Position numbers and translations under genes: made by a program
Notes under the pieces: model-generated
What the model saw: only the letters and a program-made list of their open reading frames with translations
The model's database searches: none
What the model was told of the DNA's origin: nothing
From: JAXLQL01 sp046331625
GTDB taxonomy: Bacteria > Acidobacteriota > Terriglobia > Bryobacterales > Bryobacteraceae
Length of the DNA stretch: 64,000 nucleotides
NCBI GenBank assembly: GCA_046331625.1
Contig: JAXLQL010000023.1
Coordinates: 62,001 to 126,000 of the forward strand
Direction: 5' to 3'
Part shown: piece by piece, positions 1 through 8,320 of the stretch
Numbering within the stretch: the stretch's first letter is position 1
Layout of the letters: each line of letters opens with the position of its first letter

Positions 1-68
1 ATCTGGAATTCGCCTCCGGGAATGGCGGCTTCCGGATGCACGCGGTCGATGATGGGTTTGTTAGCCAT
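1..68 (-). CDS. 5' end of an unrecognised gene, cut by window edge
   Basis: An ATG at 66-68 opens a frame running off the left edge; 22 codons are visible, beginning MANKPIIDRVHPEAAIPGGE. The piece is too short to assign. The phrase around the PGGE motif resembles the first strand of IPT/TIG-type immunoglobulin-like domains, but that is only a guess. It starts 18 nt after the pgpA stop on the same strand, so it is probably the next gene of the rimO-yacG-pgpA operon. Confidence 0.5.
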   Translation of the reverse strand, partial: MANKPIIDRVHPEAAIPGGEFQ

Positions 69-86
69 TGATCCTCAAACTGACTC

Positions 87-626
87 TCAATAAAGATTCA
101 ACCATCCAAGCAGCAATAACACAAGGGCGGCATAGGCGCCAGCGGCCATGTCGTCAGCTACGATTCCTGTTCCGCCGGGGAGATTTTCGAGTTGGCGCGC
201 CGGGAATGGCTTCCAGATGTCGAAGGCCCGGAACAGGCAGAAGGCGAGCAACCACGTCTTCCAGTTGAGCGTCATGGCGCCGCCGAGGGCCATCCACTGG
301 CCCACCACTTCGTCGACCACGACGATTTGCGGATCCTCTGAACCGAGCGACTCGGCTACGCGGCCCGCCGCTTTCACGGCCGAGGTGACCATCAGCAGCG
401 CCAACGCGAAGAAGTGCCAACCGGACCACCCGAGCCACACATGCGCGGCGTAGGCGATTGCCAGGGCCGCAAGCGAACCAACGGTTCCAGGGGCAACAGG
501 CGAGTATCCGCAACCGAACCACGTGGCCCAGAGCGTGGAGAACATGCCAGCGCGCGGAGAGGCTGCGGGTTGCGCGGCGGGCGCGGCCTCAGTCTTCTTC
601 GGGGGGCTCTGGGATTTCTTTTTCAT
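87..626 (-). CDS. pgpA: phosphatidylglycerophosphatase A
   Basis: The 179-residue membrane protein matches the PgpA family, which dephosphorylates phosphatidylglycerophosphate to phosphatidylglycerol at the inner membrane. Visible family signatures are the GYSPVAPGTVGS stretch, the VVDEVVGQWMA acidic motif and the FDIWKPFPARQLE block followed by GTGIVADDMAAG. The first 27 residues are Lys/Pro/Ala-rich and not typical of the family. Starting at 626 overlaps yacG by 38 nt; an internal ATG at 545 (MFSTLWATWFG) may be the true start. Operon with yacG and rimO. Confidence 0.93.
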   Translation of the reverse strand: MKKKSQSPPKKTEAAPAAQPAASPRAGMFSTLWATWFGCGYSPVAPGTVGSLAALAIAYAAHVWLGWSGWHFFALALLMVTSAVKAAGRVAESLGSEDPQIVVVDEVVGQWMALGGAMTLNWKTWLLAFCLFRAFDIWKPFPARQLENLPGGTGIVADDMAAGAYAALVLLLLGWLNLY

Positions 627-765
627 CGGAGTCTTCGAGCGGCGTGGAAAGGACGTACTTCTCCGAGGCCCAATTGCCCAGGTCGAGCGTGCGGCAACGC
701 TCGCTGCAGAAGGGCATCTCGGGATCGGAGGCGCTCACCGGTTTCTTGCAGATAGGACACTTCAT
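589..765 (-). CDS. yacG: YacG-type zinc ribbon protein (DNA gyrase inhibitor family)
   Basis: A 58-residue protein contains the four-cysteine YacG zinc ribbon: CPIC near the N terminus and FCSERCRTLDLGNW about 15 residues later, followed by an acidic tail. In E. coli YacG binds GyrB and inhibits gyrase; the function here is inferred from the family. Its ATG overlaps the rimO TGA as ATGA, so translation is probably coupled. The pgpA frame starts inside its 3' end. Confidence 0.9.
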   Translation of the reverse strand: MKCPICKKPVSASDPEMPFCSERCRTLDLGNWASEKYVLSTPLEDSDEKEIPEPPEED

Positions 766-2174
766 TGGCCACGAGAGATGGATGCCGTGCTATGGCTGGA
801 CAGAATGGGAAAGAGCGGCTGGGCGAGCGGCTTCCAGCCGGCTTCGGGTTGGTCGACGATTTCGCCGATCAGATCGTAATCGTGCGCTTCGGTGACGCGG
901 AAGCTGCGGATTTCACCTGGGCGGAGGGGGTGGCCGCCATCGTCATTGATGTAACAGACGCCGTCGATTTCGGGCGCCTGCGAGGGCATGCGCGCTTCCC
1001 AGAGTAAGTCGGTTTCCTTCGACCGGCCTTCCACCAACACTGGAAATTCCCGCCCGATCCACTTACGATTATTGGACTTGGAGATTTTGCGCTGCTCCGC
1101 CATGAGACGGCGCTTGCGGTTGTAGATGGTGCGGGCATCCACCTTGGCGTCAAGCGCGAAACTGGCGCTCGAATCCTCGTCCGAGTAGGAGAACACGCCG
1201 AGCCGGTCAAAGCGCGCCTCGCGGACGAACTGGCAGAGCTCGTCGAAATCGGCGGCGGTCTCGCCTGGGAAACCTACGATGAAGCTGGACCGGATGGCGA
1301 CGCCGGGGATGGTCTTACGGATCCGCTCGAGCAGCTTCAGGAAGAAGCCGCCATGGGAGCCGCGCTTCATGCGCTTGAGCACGGAAGCGCTCGCGTGCTG
1401 CAGAGGCATGTCGATGTATTTGACGAGGGCCGGATGCTCGGCGATGGTGTCGAGCAGCGACTGCGTGACGCGGTTCGGATATGCGTAAAGAAAGCGGATC
1501 CAGACGGGGTGCGGCGTCTCGATCTTGGCAAGGCGCGCGAGGAGCGTAGCGAGACCGTCGCGAAGGCCGAGGTCCTCACCGTAGAAGGTGGTGTCTTGCC
1601 CGATGAGGTTGATCTCGCGGACGCCTTGCGAGAACAGGCGGCCCGCCTCAGCCACCACCGATTCGAAACGGCGGCTGCGAAACGCGCCCCGGTACTGCGG
1701 GATGACGCAGAAGGTGCAAGGGTGGTCACAGCCTTCGGCGATCTTGATGTAGGCCGAGTGCTTGGGCGTGGTGAGTACGCGCGGCGTGGCTTCGTGATAG
1801 AGGTAGGGCGCTTTGTCGCTCCCCTCGATTCCGGCTTCGCACGCGGCGACGATTTGCTCCACCTGATTGGTGCCGACCAAGGCGTCGACCTCTGGCATGT
1901 CCCGGCGGATATCTTCGCGGTAGCGCTCGACGAGGCAGCCCGCGACGACGAGGCGCTTGGCTCGGCCGGTTTCCTTGTACTTGGCCATCTCGAGGATGGT
2001 ATCGACCGATTCCTGCTTGGCGGGATCGATGAAGCTGCAGGTGTTGACGACGATGACGTCGGCGTCATCGGGGGATGGCGTCAGTTCGTGGCCGCGGGCG
2101 ACGAGTCGGCCCATCATCACCTCGGTGTCGACGAGGTTTTTGGGGCAGCCGAGACTGACGAATCCAATTTTCAC
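762..2174 (-). CDS. rimO: ribosomal protein S12 methylthiotransferase
   Basis: This 470-residue radical SAM enzyme adds a methylthio group to the conserved aspartate of ribosomal protein S12. The N-terminal MTTase domain holds its three cluster cysteines in VSLGCPKN, VVNTCSFI and VAGCLVERY. The radical SAM CxxxCxxC is in EGCDHPCTFCVIPQYRG, and the C-terminal 70 residues fit a TRAM domain. The GTG at 2174 is preferred because the homologous region begins immediately (VKIGFVSLGCPKN); the open frame continues upstream to 2387 without family similarity. It ends in an ATGA overlap with yacG. Confidence 0.95.
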   Translation of the reverse strand: MKIGFVSLGCPKNLVDTEVMMGRLVARGHELTPSPDDADVIVVNTCSFIDPAKQESVDTILEMAKYKETGRAKRLVVAGCLVERYREDIRRDMPEVDALVGTNQVEQIVAACEAGIEGSDKAPYLYHEATPRVLTTPKHSAYIKIAEGCDHPCTFCVIPQYRGAFRSRRFESVVAEAGRLFSQGVREINLIGQDTTFYGEDLGLRDGLATLLARLAKIETPHPVWIRFLYAYPNRVTQSLLDTIAEHPALVKYIDMPLQHASASVLKRMKRGSHGGFFLKLLERIRKTIPGVAIRSSFIVGFPGETAADFDELCQFVREARFDRLGVFSYSDEDSSASFALDAKVDARTIYNRKRRLMAEQRKISKSNNRKWIGREFPVLVEGRSKETDLLWEARMPSQAPEIDGVCYINDDGGHPLRPGEIRSFRVTEAHDYDLIGEIVDQPEAGWKPLAQPLFPILSSHSTASISRGQ

Positions 2175-2313
2175 GCAGGTGGTCCTGGGGTGTGGCGGGG
2201 AGCTTTCAGGATAGCAATTCGTGGTCGGGGGAGGTCCGTTTGGCGAGGGGTGATGTTGGTAGGAATGGGGTTGTGGGCCGGCTCCCGCAACCGCGCTTGG
2301 CGTAGGTGCGAGA

Positions 2314-3060
2314 TCAGTCGACGAGTTCCACGATGAGCGCGCGCTTGAATTCGGGCTCGAACTGGGTGAGAAGGAACCGATCACCAATCCAGTGAGGGTG
2401 GGCCATGGAGGGATAGGAATCCCGAGATCCGGATTGGACCCGAACCACCTCTTCGCCGGTGGCTACTTTGAACACCTGAAAGGTTGACCTTCCGTACGTG
2501 AACTGGGGAGCACTGCCGCCGAAGGCGAAGAAGCCGAAGCTTGGTAGGGCGATTTCGCTGGTTTCCAGCGAGAAGACCCAGAGCCACTTGTTGTTGGCTG
2601 TGTGGCGCACCAACACATTCTTCGGTCCTGCTGCTCGAAAGACACGGTGGTCGTACGTGATCTCGGAGCCGGTGTCTCCCCAGGAAACCCACTCCACGAC
2701 CTTCACTGGAATCTCCTGTGCAGTCTGCCACTCTTCGTCGCCGCAGCGGCGCGCGATTGCCGGTGCCGAATTTTGCCCGGGTGTCCGCAGGTCATAGCAC
2801 TCAGCCGATATGGCGGCGCTGTCGGCGGGGCTGGTCCGCATCAACAGCCTGCCTTCGGTCTGTCGAACAACTAGCCGCTCTGGCAATTGCCGTTGCCAAC
2901 CTCCGAGAAGAGGTAGGGCCCAGTCGCCCGGAAAGTCAACCTGCCAGACCGGACCGCGCGCGTTCACGACGGTGAACTGGGGTTCTGGATGCACCAGTGC
3001 GAAGACCAGCAGCAGGAGAAGAAACAGCGCCAATGCCAAGCCACGATAGAATTTTCTCAT
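2314..3060 (-). CDS. membrane-anchored protein of unknown function
   Basis: The 248-residue product has an N-terminal MRKFYR start followed by a hydrophobic Leu-rich segment (about residues 8-23), so it is likely anchored or exported. The rest is beta-rich without recognisable motifs; repeated W/F and G residues and GGWQRQL, HTANNKWLWVF and PHWIGDRFLL segments suggest a beta-propeller-like or sandwich fold, which is only an impression. It lies 139 nt upstream of rimO on the same strand. I do not recognise the family. Confidence 0.7.
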   Translation of the reverse strand: MRKFYRGLALALFLLLLLVFALVHPEPQFTVVNARGPVWQVDFPGDWALPLLGGWQRQLPERLVVRQTEGRLLMRTSPADSAAISAECYDLRTPGQNSAPAIARRCGDEEWQTAQEIPVKVVEWVSWGDTGSEITYDHRVFRAAGPKNVLVRHTANNKWLWVFSLETSEIALPSFGFFAFGGSAPQFTYGRSTFQVFKVATGEEVVRVQSGSRDSYPSMAHPHWIGDRFLLTQFEPEFKRALIVELVD

Positions 3061-3293
3061 CTCACGCCTCCGACCCGCCTATTAACTTGGCAGCCTTTAA
3101 TCGGCATAATCGCGGCGGTCAATCGGACTCGTCTGCAGTGAAATTAGTGGGTGGCGCTACCGCAGTTCGGGGATTTCGTGGAATGCTGCCTGTCAACGAA
3201 CAGCCAAGGCTACTGAGCCTTCCGTCGAAAGCCGAACATGGTAGAGAGACCTGCCCACCATTCCTGCGAGTCGGCTTGTCTCCAGAGTAGAAC

Positions 3294-3575
3294 ATGTCAC
3301 CAGTGAGACCCAATCATGACACGACAGCTTGGAAACCACCGAACTGGATTGCCGGTGCGGCAGGTTTTGTGGTGACTGCTGGCGTTGCGTTCCTCAGAAG
3401 ATCGGATCTCGGGGACCCCGTTCGGCGGTATCTGCTCCTGCTTTGGACTGCCGGAATGCTGCTGTTGAACTTCGCGACGGTACTGAAGGACGAGAAGCGC
3501 CTGCGGTGGTTCGTCGTGGGGCTGGGACTCGGCTTGACCGTGGCAGGTGGGGTTGGATTTGCTTTGCTTCTTTGA
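3294..3575 (+). CDS. small polytopic membrane protein
   Basis: A 93-residue frame encodes three likely membrane segments at about residues 18-35, 45-62 and 73-92, with a charged LKDEKRLRW loop before the last. No family is recognised. It stands alone between two minus-strand genes, and the 233 bp upstream hold no other convincing gene. The regular hydrophobic pattern supports it as real, but nothing else does. Confidence 0.5.
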   Translation: MSPVRPNHDTTAWKPPNWIAGAAGFVVTAGVAFLRRSDLGDPVRRYLLLLWTAGMLLLNFATVLKDEKRLRWFVVGLGLGLTVAGGVGFALLL

Positions 3576-4499
3576 CTACACCTGGATCGGATGAGTCAAA
3601 GCCGCGTCGCCGAAGGTGCGGACAAGCAGGCTCGTGATCTGATCCGCCGTGCCGGGCGCGAGATTGCCGCCGGGGTGCCGAACCCGACCGCCTGCGATGA
3701 GCCCACGCCGGCGCAGCAACTCTTTGCGGATCGCAAGCCCCGGCTGCTGTTCGAACACGATCAGCGGCAGGAACCGCTGATACACAGACCATGCGCCGTC
3801 CATATCTCCAGCCTTCACGCATCGCACGATCGCCATCAGCACCTCCGGAAACGCGAAGCCAGTGTTGAAGCCGTCCGACCCGCGCTCCAGGTCGAAGAAT
3901 CCGTAGAGGGCGCCGAGGCCGGTGAGGATCGTAACCGCGCGGTCGCCGAGGCCGTTGCGCATGGCCGCGATCTTGACAGGACTCGGAGGCGCCTCCGCCT
4001 TGATGCACACCACCGAAGGCACCTCCGCCGCGATGCGCAGGATCAGCGGCGCGGGCATGTGCACTTCGGTTGACTGCGGATGATCCTGCAGCACCACCGG
4101 GAGCCCGGTCTGCTCGCCCACCCGCCGGTAATACTCGAAGACCACCTCGTCACTCGGGGCCGGTTGCTTCGACGGCGCCACCATCACGGCCGCCGCGCCA
4201 AGCTCCGCGGCTTCCCTGCCCAGCGCGATGGTTGCCGCAGTACCGGTGTGGCTGGTGCCGACAATGACTGGCAGCTTGCCCGCAGCCTTCACAGCAGTCC
4301 GGACCAGCGCCGTGCGCTCCTGGTCAGTGAGGCGGTTCGATTCGCCCAAGACTCCGAGCACGGTCACCCCGTCAACACCGGCTTCGGCGAAGAACCGGAT
4401 CATGCGATCGAGCGAGGCGAGGTCGAGCGATTCATCGTCGTGGAAGGGCGTCGCCAAGATCGGGATCACGCCTTTCAGCGGTGGCAAGGTGGGATTCAT
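3576..4499 (-). CDS. DapA/N-acetylneuraminate lyase family aldolase or synthase
   Basis: The 307-residue protein has the TIM-barrel fold sequence of the DHDPS/NAL family: GVLGESNRLT in place of the usual GTTGE loop, the Schiff-base lysine in VVCIKAEA, and a GLGALYG glycine loop. The position normally holding the catalytic tyrosine (YNVPGRT in DapA) reads LQDHPQST, so the usual Tyr is absent. This argues against ordinary dihydrodipicolinate synthesis and for a different 2-keto acid substrate. The ATG at 4499 precedes the family N terminus directly. Confidence 0.85.
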   Translation of the reverse strand: MNPTLPPLKGVIPILATPFHDDESLDLASLDRMIRFFAEAGVDGVTVLGVLGESNRLTDQERTALVRTAVKAAGKLPVIVGTSHTGTAATIALGREAAELGAAAVMVAPSKQPAPSDEVVFEYYRRVGEQTGLPVVLQDHPQSTEVHMPAPLILRIAAEVPSVVCIKAEAPPSPVKIAAMRNGLGDRAVTILTGLGALYGFFDLERGSDGFNTGFAFPEVLMAIVRCVKAGDMDGAWSVYQRFLPLIVFEQQPGLAIRKELLRRRGLIAGGRVRHPGGNLAPGTADQITSLLVRTFGDAALTHPIQV

Positions 4500-4559
4500 G
4501 GTGTCTACTCGGATGCAGGATAGCAATTCGCGGTACTTTGTCCCGCTATCCCGGTCCGA

Positions 4560-5729
4560 TCAGTCGAGCCCAACCAACCATCGTGAAACGCGATAAACCG
4601 GCGACAACAAGACCGCCGGAGCGAGCGTGAGCGTCGAGAAGACGCCGGGCCAGCGAGCGTCACGCAGAGCCTGGAAGAATACGTAGAGAAAGAGGGGCGA
4701 GACGGGCCGGCCAAAGCCGATCGCTTCCGCGAGATGGGCCTCGTGTCCGAGCATCAGACCCAGCGCCGCGAACAGGAACACGGCGATGCTGACGGGCGAC
4801 CGCTTCGCTGTCGTGGCAAAGAAGAGTCCGAAGGCGAGGGTTGCGAGGAGACCGAGAACGGAAACCGCGTCCACGGAGCGAGCGATCGCGTCGAACAGTG
4901 AACTCGGGTGCAAGGGGAGGGACGAAAGAAGCCGGAGAGCAAGCCCATAGATGGGGCGGTCAAAAACGAAACCCGCACGTGATGGCTCGGTACGTGCGGC
5001 AACATACGCGAACCAGCACAGTGCCGGCACTGCCGAGGCGGCTGCGATCGCCGCCTGCCGATACCGCCGTTGCAACAACTCAGAGCCGGCCAAGGCCGCT
5101 ACCAGGATCAAGCCGGTCTCGCGGTTGAGCGCTGCGAGGCAGGCGACTATGCATGCGCTCGCGAAGGATCCGGACTCGGCCGCTACGATGAAGCCCGCGA
5201 ACAGCGCGGTCGCTAGTCCGTCGAGCAAGAGCCGCGTTATGGAGGTGAGCGGCCCTGGCATCGCGAGAAACAGCAGCCCCCACACGGGCGCGGCTCCAAA
5301 GCTCGCAACATGCATCGCGGACCAATACACTCCGAGCGCGAGCCCCAGCGCGACGACAGCGATATACGCGGCATCGATCCAATCGCGGCGTCCGAGTGCG
5401 AGCGCGTGCGCAAGCGCGGGCAAGAGGATGCGGCGGCAACGCAAGCGAGCGTCGTCATAGGATGTCGAATAGTTGGAGATCCAGGGATCGTGAGCGAGGT
5501 AGCGGTAGAACTGCGCGTCGTAGCCGGTCGAGCCTCGATGCACGTAGGTGGAACGAGCGAGATCATCAGGAACGGAATAGTAGTCGCCGGTGTAGAACAG
5601 CGCGTTCCAGTGTCCTTCGAATTGGGATCGAACAAGCAAGGCTTGGCAGAGCAGGACCGCCGCTACTGCAGCCACGGCCAGAACCAAGCAGATTCGTCTT
5701 GTAGCGACGCTGTTGGCGCTAGCGCTCAC
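4560..5729 (-). CDS. polytopic membrane protein, possible GT-C-like
   Basis: This 389-residue protein starts with GTG at 5729, overlapping the TGA of the upstream isomerase as GTGA. It has a first membrane segment at about residues 13-30, a long extracytoplasmic stretch rich in Tyr and Asp (TGDYYSVPDD, GYDAQFYRYLAHDP), then about eight further membrane segments with a NRETG motif near residue 200. The topology is like membrane glycosyltransferases or glycan-related proteins. No family is assigned. It is the last gene of the cox-to-isomerase run. Confidence 0.75.
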   Translation of the reverse strand: MSASANSVATRRICLVLAVAAVAAVLLCQALLVRSQFEGHWNALFYTGDYYSVPDDLARSTYVHRGSTGYDAQFYRYLAHDPWISNYSTSYDDARLRCRRILLPALAHALALGRRDWIDAAYIAVVALGLALGVYWSAMHVASFGAAPVWGLLFLAMPGPLTSITRLLLDGLATALFAGFIVAAESGSFASACIVACLAALNRETGLILVAALAGSELLQRRYRQAAIAAASAVPALCWFAYVAARTEPSRAGFVFDRPIYGLALRLLSSLPLHPSSLFDAIARSVDAVSVLGLLATLAFGLFFATTAKRSPVSIAVFLFAALGLMLGHEAHLAEAIGFGRPVSPLFLYVFFQALRDARWPGVFSTLTLAPAVLLSPVYRVSRWLVGLD

Positions 5730-6646
5730 CTGGGCATGAACTGGCGCAGGTACGATCCGCTCTGACGCAGCGATGCCTTGCGTAACTCGAGCGAGCCTTC
5801 ATACGCGCGATCTTCCACTTCGATACACACCGCGCCCGTGTAGCCCGACTGCGTGAGCACGGCGAAGAAGCGGCTCCAGTTCACGTCGCCGAGGCCGGGG
5901 AGCTTGGGCGTGTGGTAGCTGTTCGGGAAGGCGAGGATGCCTACTTCGTCGAGCTTCTCAGTGTCGACGTGCACGTCCTTCGCGTGGACGTGATGGAAGC
6001 GCGCGGAGAACTCGCGCATCGCCTTCAGGTAGTCCATGTGTTGCCAGACGAAGTGCGAGGGGTCGAAGTTGAGTCCGAAGTGCGCGTCGGGGATGTCGTT
6101 CCACATGCGGCGCCAGATGGCGGGCGAGCAGGCAAGGTTCTTGCCGCCGGGCCACTCGTCGCGGGTGAACGACATGGGGCAATTCTCGATCCCGATTTTG
6201 ACGCCGTGGTCGGCGGCGAACTTCACGATCGGCTTCCAGGTTTTGAGGAAGCGCGGCCAGTTGTCGTCGACGGACTTGGTGTAGTCGCGGCCGACGAAGG
6301 TGTTCATCACGTCTACGTCGAGCATGCGGGCGGCTTTGATGACGCGCTTGATGTGCTCCACGTAGACTTTGGCAGCTTCCACGTCGGGATCGAGCGGGTT
6401 GGGATAATAGCCGAGTCCGCTGATGGCGACGCCGGACTTGGCGGCTTTGTCACGGATGCGAGCGGCATCGTCCTTGGTCATGCCGACGACATCGACATGC
6501 GTGACGCCGGCGTAGCGGCGTTCGGCTTTGCCCTTTGGCCAACACATGAGCTCCACGCAGGCGAAGTGGTTGTCGGCGGCGAAGGCGAGGACTTCGTCGA
6601 GGGAGAGGTCAGGGAGGATGGCGCTTACGAATCCGAGTTTCAGCAT
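5726..6646 (-). CDS. sugar phosphate isomerase/epimerase (xylose isomerase-like TIM barrel)
   Basis: The 306-residue protein fits the AP-endonuclease-2/xylose-isomerase-like barrel. Metal-binding positions are visible in KIGIENCPM (Glu), LNFDPSHFVW (Asp, His), HHVHAKDVH (His) and AVCIEVEDRAYEG (Glu). These enzymes interconvert sugars or inositols using divalent metal. The ATG at 6646 is chosen because homology starts at MLKLGFVSA; the open frame upstream is only translated repeat DNA. It overlaps the 3' end of the subunit IV gene by 7 nt and the following membrane gene by 4 nt. Confidence 0.88.
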   Translation of the reverse strand: MLKLGFVSAILPDLSLDEVLAFAADNHFACVELMCWPKGKAERRYAGVTHVDVVGMTKDDAARIRDKAAKSGVAISGLGYYPNPLDPDVEAAKVYVEHIKRVIKAARMLDVDVMNTFVGRDYTKSVDDNWPRFLKTWKPIVKFAADHGVKIGIENCPMSFTRDEWPGGKNLACSPAIWRRMWNDIPDAHFGLNFDPSHFVWQHMDYLKAMREFSARFHHVHAKDVHVDTEKLDEVGILAFPNSYHTPKLPGLGDVNWSRFFAVLTQSGYTGAVCIEVEDRAYEGSLELRKASLRQSGSYLRQFMPR

Positions 6647-7275
6647 TGGGTTGAGTTTTCCTTTTTTGTGGGCGGGGCCAAGTCGGCGGGCGGGACTGAA
6701 GTCCCGCGCAGGCTGAAGCCTGCCCCACATCGAACTGAGTCTTGTTCTTCAGATGGAAGAGGTGAGCCGGCGGGCGAGACTGAAGTCTCGCGCTGGCTGA
6801 AGCCCGCCCTACACGGAGACGAGTCTTCAGTCTCCGACCTGCAACCGTCAGCGAGCGGCGAAAAACCGGGAGCCGTGCGAACACCGAGCCGGAGATTCCG
6901 AACCAGCAGCGCCGCTGTGATGGCGAGTGGGGGGAGCATCAGGACCAGGATTCCTTTGTTGAGGACGCTGGCGCGCTCGGCGTTTTGCGCCTCGGCCGTG
7001 CGCTTGCACATCACGCACTGGGCTCGGGCGGCGTCGGGCAGCAGGCCGAGCAACGCCAAGATGAGGATGATCACGGGAGGGAACAGGCTCAGCGGCAGCC
7101 AGCGGCTCTCATACTTCATGTGCATGAAGTAGGCAATGATGTAGGCCGACTTGGCCACCGAGAGCGTCACCAGCGCCGCGAGCATCACCTTGGCCGAAAA
7201 GTTCACGTAGGCCAGCCACACTTCCACCGCGGTCAGCACCACGAGGAAGATCCAGACTCGCACGAAGAGCTTCAT
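6640..7275 (-). CDS. cytochrome c oxidase subunit IV fused to a CxxC membrane module
   Basis: The first 90 residues form the three-helix subunit IV (prokaryotic CtaF/CoxIV type), including SAYIIAYFMHMKYESRW between helices. Residues about 95-145 (AQCVMCKRTAEAQNAE, then LNKGILVLMLPPLAI and a membrane helix) resemble small stand-alone CxxC proteins found near oxidase genes, so this looks like a fusion. The last ~60 residues are translated from two copies of the double-hairpin repeat. Its ATG overlaps the subunit III TGA. It ends inside the start of the isomerase gene. Confidence 0.8.
   Translation of the reverse strand: MKLFVRVWIFLVVLTAVEVWLAYVNFSAKVMLAALVTLSVAKSAYIIAYFMHMKYESRWLPLSLFPPVIILILALLGLLPDAARAQCVMCKRTAEAQNAERASVLNKGILVLMLPPLAITAALLVRNLRLGVRTAPGFSPLADGCRSETEDSSPCRAGFSQRETSVSPAGSPLPSEEQDSVRCGAGFSLRGTSVPPADLAPPTKKENSTQC
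6690..6729 (+). repeat. double-hairpin repeat, copy 1 (canonical)
   Basis: Two adjacent palindromes, GCGGGACTGAAGTCCCGC and GCAGGCTGAAGCCTGC, are followed by CCCACA. It lies within the 3' end of the subunit IV reading frame and is translated there as CGAGFSLRGTSVPP. Confidence 0.9.
6774..6815 (+). repeat. double-hairpin repeat, copy 2 (variant)
   Basis: A variant of the same element with compensated stem changes (GCGAGACT...AGTCTCGC) and a CCCTACACGG tail. It is also inside the subunit IV reading frame. The stem-preserving substitutions suggest that the hairpin is maintained. Confidence 0.85.
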
Positions 7276-7877
7276 GATTTCACGCTCATCAGATAGATCA
7301 TCGGGAACACGAACATCCAGACGAGGTCGACGAAGTGCCAGTAGAGTCCGCTCACCTCGACATCCTCTTCGCTGAACTTGTCGCGGAAGACACCGGCGGC
7401 AATCACGCCGAGGTAGATGACGCCGGCTGTGACGTGGAGCATGTGGAGTCCGGTGATGCCGAAGAAGGCGGCGCCGAAGAGCGGCTCGCCCCACGGGTTC
7501 GACCACGGAGTCACCTTCTCATCGTTGATCAAGTGGAACCACTCGCTCAGGTGGAGCATGATGAATCCCACGCCGCCGATCATGGTGGCTCCGAGCCAAC
7601 GGATGGTCTTGCTGAGTTCGCCCTGCTGCATCGCTTTCACGGCAAACACCATCGTCAGGCTCGAGGTGAGCAACACTAGCGTCATCACCGACGAGAAGAG
7701 AATGCTCGGCGAGAAGGTGAACGGATGCGGCCACGCTTTCGATGAGAGCCGCACATAAGTGTACGAGATGAGGATGGTGGCGAAGGTCAGCGCATCGGAG
7801 CAGATGAAGAGCCACATGCCGAGCTTCTTCGAGCCGATGCCGAATGGCGAACTGCTGGCGACCGAGTGTTCCGTCAT
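7272..7877 (-). CDS. ctaE: cytochrome c oxidase subunit III
   Basis: The 201-residue protein has five to six membrane helices and subunit III signatures: GMWLFICSDALTFA near the N terminus, FHLINDEKV, GLHMLHVTAGVIYLG and the terminal GLYWHFVDLVWMFVFPMIYL. It supports the catalytic core of the aa3-type oxidase. It is one of two adjacent subunit III-like genes, joined to its neighbours by ATGA overlaps on both sides. Confidence 0.92.
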   Translation of the reverse strand: MTEHSVASSSPFGIGSKKLGMWLFICSDALTFATILISYTYVRLSSKAWPHPFTFSPSILFSSVMTLVLLTSSLTMVFAVKAMQQGELSKTIRWLGATMIGGVGFIMLHLSEWFHLINDEKVTPWSNPWGEPLFGAAFFGITGLHMLHVTAGVIYLGVIAAGVFRDKFSEEDVEVSGLYWHFVDLVWMFVFPMIYLMSVKS

Positions 7878-8320
7878 CGATTCCCCCAAAGCGCGAACAA
7901 GAGCACGAGGTAGATCCAGAGTCCGGTGAGGAAGTGCCAGTAGAGGCGCGCGAATTCCAGCTTGCCCCAACGCAGCGCGACGAGTCCGCCTAGCACGTGC
8001 AGGGCGTGGACCACGGTGAACACGATGAAGAACGAATCTCCCGGCGTAGCGGCGATGCGGATGCCGCTCCAGATCCAGGCTTGGCCGGCGAGGAAGAGCG
8101 ATCCGAGAGCCAGCGCAAGGATGCGGCGGCCGGATTGCAGCACCAGGCTCGATGCGACGAGCAGCGCCGTGTTCCACCAGACGAACGCCGGCATGGGAAT
8201 GCCCGCCCAGTCATCGCCGAGTCCGCGCCGGACCACCATCGCCGAAGTGAACGCGGCGAACATCGTGGTGATTGCGCCCAGAAGCGCGAACATTCCCGTA
8301 CGAGAGGCGCGCACGGTCAT
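7874..8320 (-). CDS. short cytochrome c oxidase subunit III-like protein
   Basis: This 148-residue protein is a second, shorter member of the subunit III family. It has about four membrane helices, a VVHALHVLGGLVAL helix matching GLHMLHVTAGVIYLG in the next gene, and a terminal LYWHFLTGLWIYLVLLF. Either it is a paralogous subunit or the two genes together replace one longer ancestral subunit. ATGA overlaps join it to subunit I upstream and to the longer subunit III downstream. Confidence 0.8.
   Translation of the reverse strand: MTVRASRTGMFALLGAITTMFAAFTSAMVVRRGLGDDWAGIPMPAFVWWNTALLVASSLVLQSGRRILALALGSLFLAGQAWIWSGIRIAATPGDSFFIVFTVVHALHVLGGLVALRWGKLEFARLYWHFLTGLWIYLVLLFALWGNR

Noticed and set aside
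1353..2336. 327-codon plus-strand open frame
   Set aside because: It is antisense to rimO, whose cluster and TRAM motifs are unambiguous; the frame is low in recognisable motifs and caused by high GC.
6661..6830. Repeat pair considered as a CRISPR or attachment site
   Set aside because: Copies are dispersed genome-wide with no regular spacers and have palindromic REP-like structure; no cas or integrase genes are nearby.
5912..7132. 406-codon plus-strand open frame
   Set aside because: It spans the isomerase and subunit IV genes on the opposite strand; Val/Gly/Asp-rich composition is typical of an antisense shadow.
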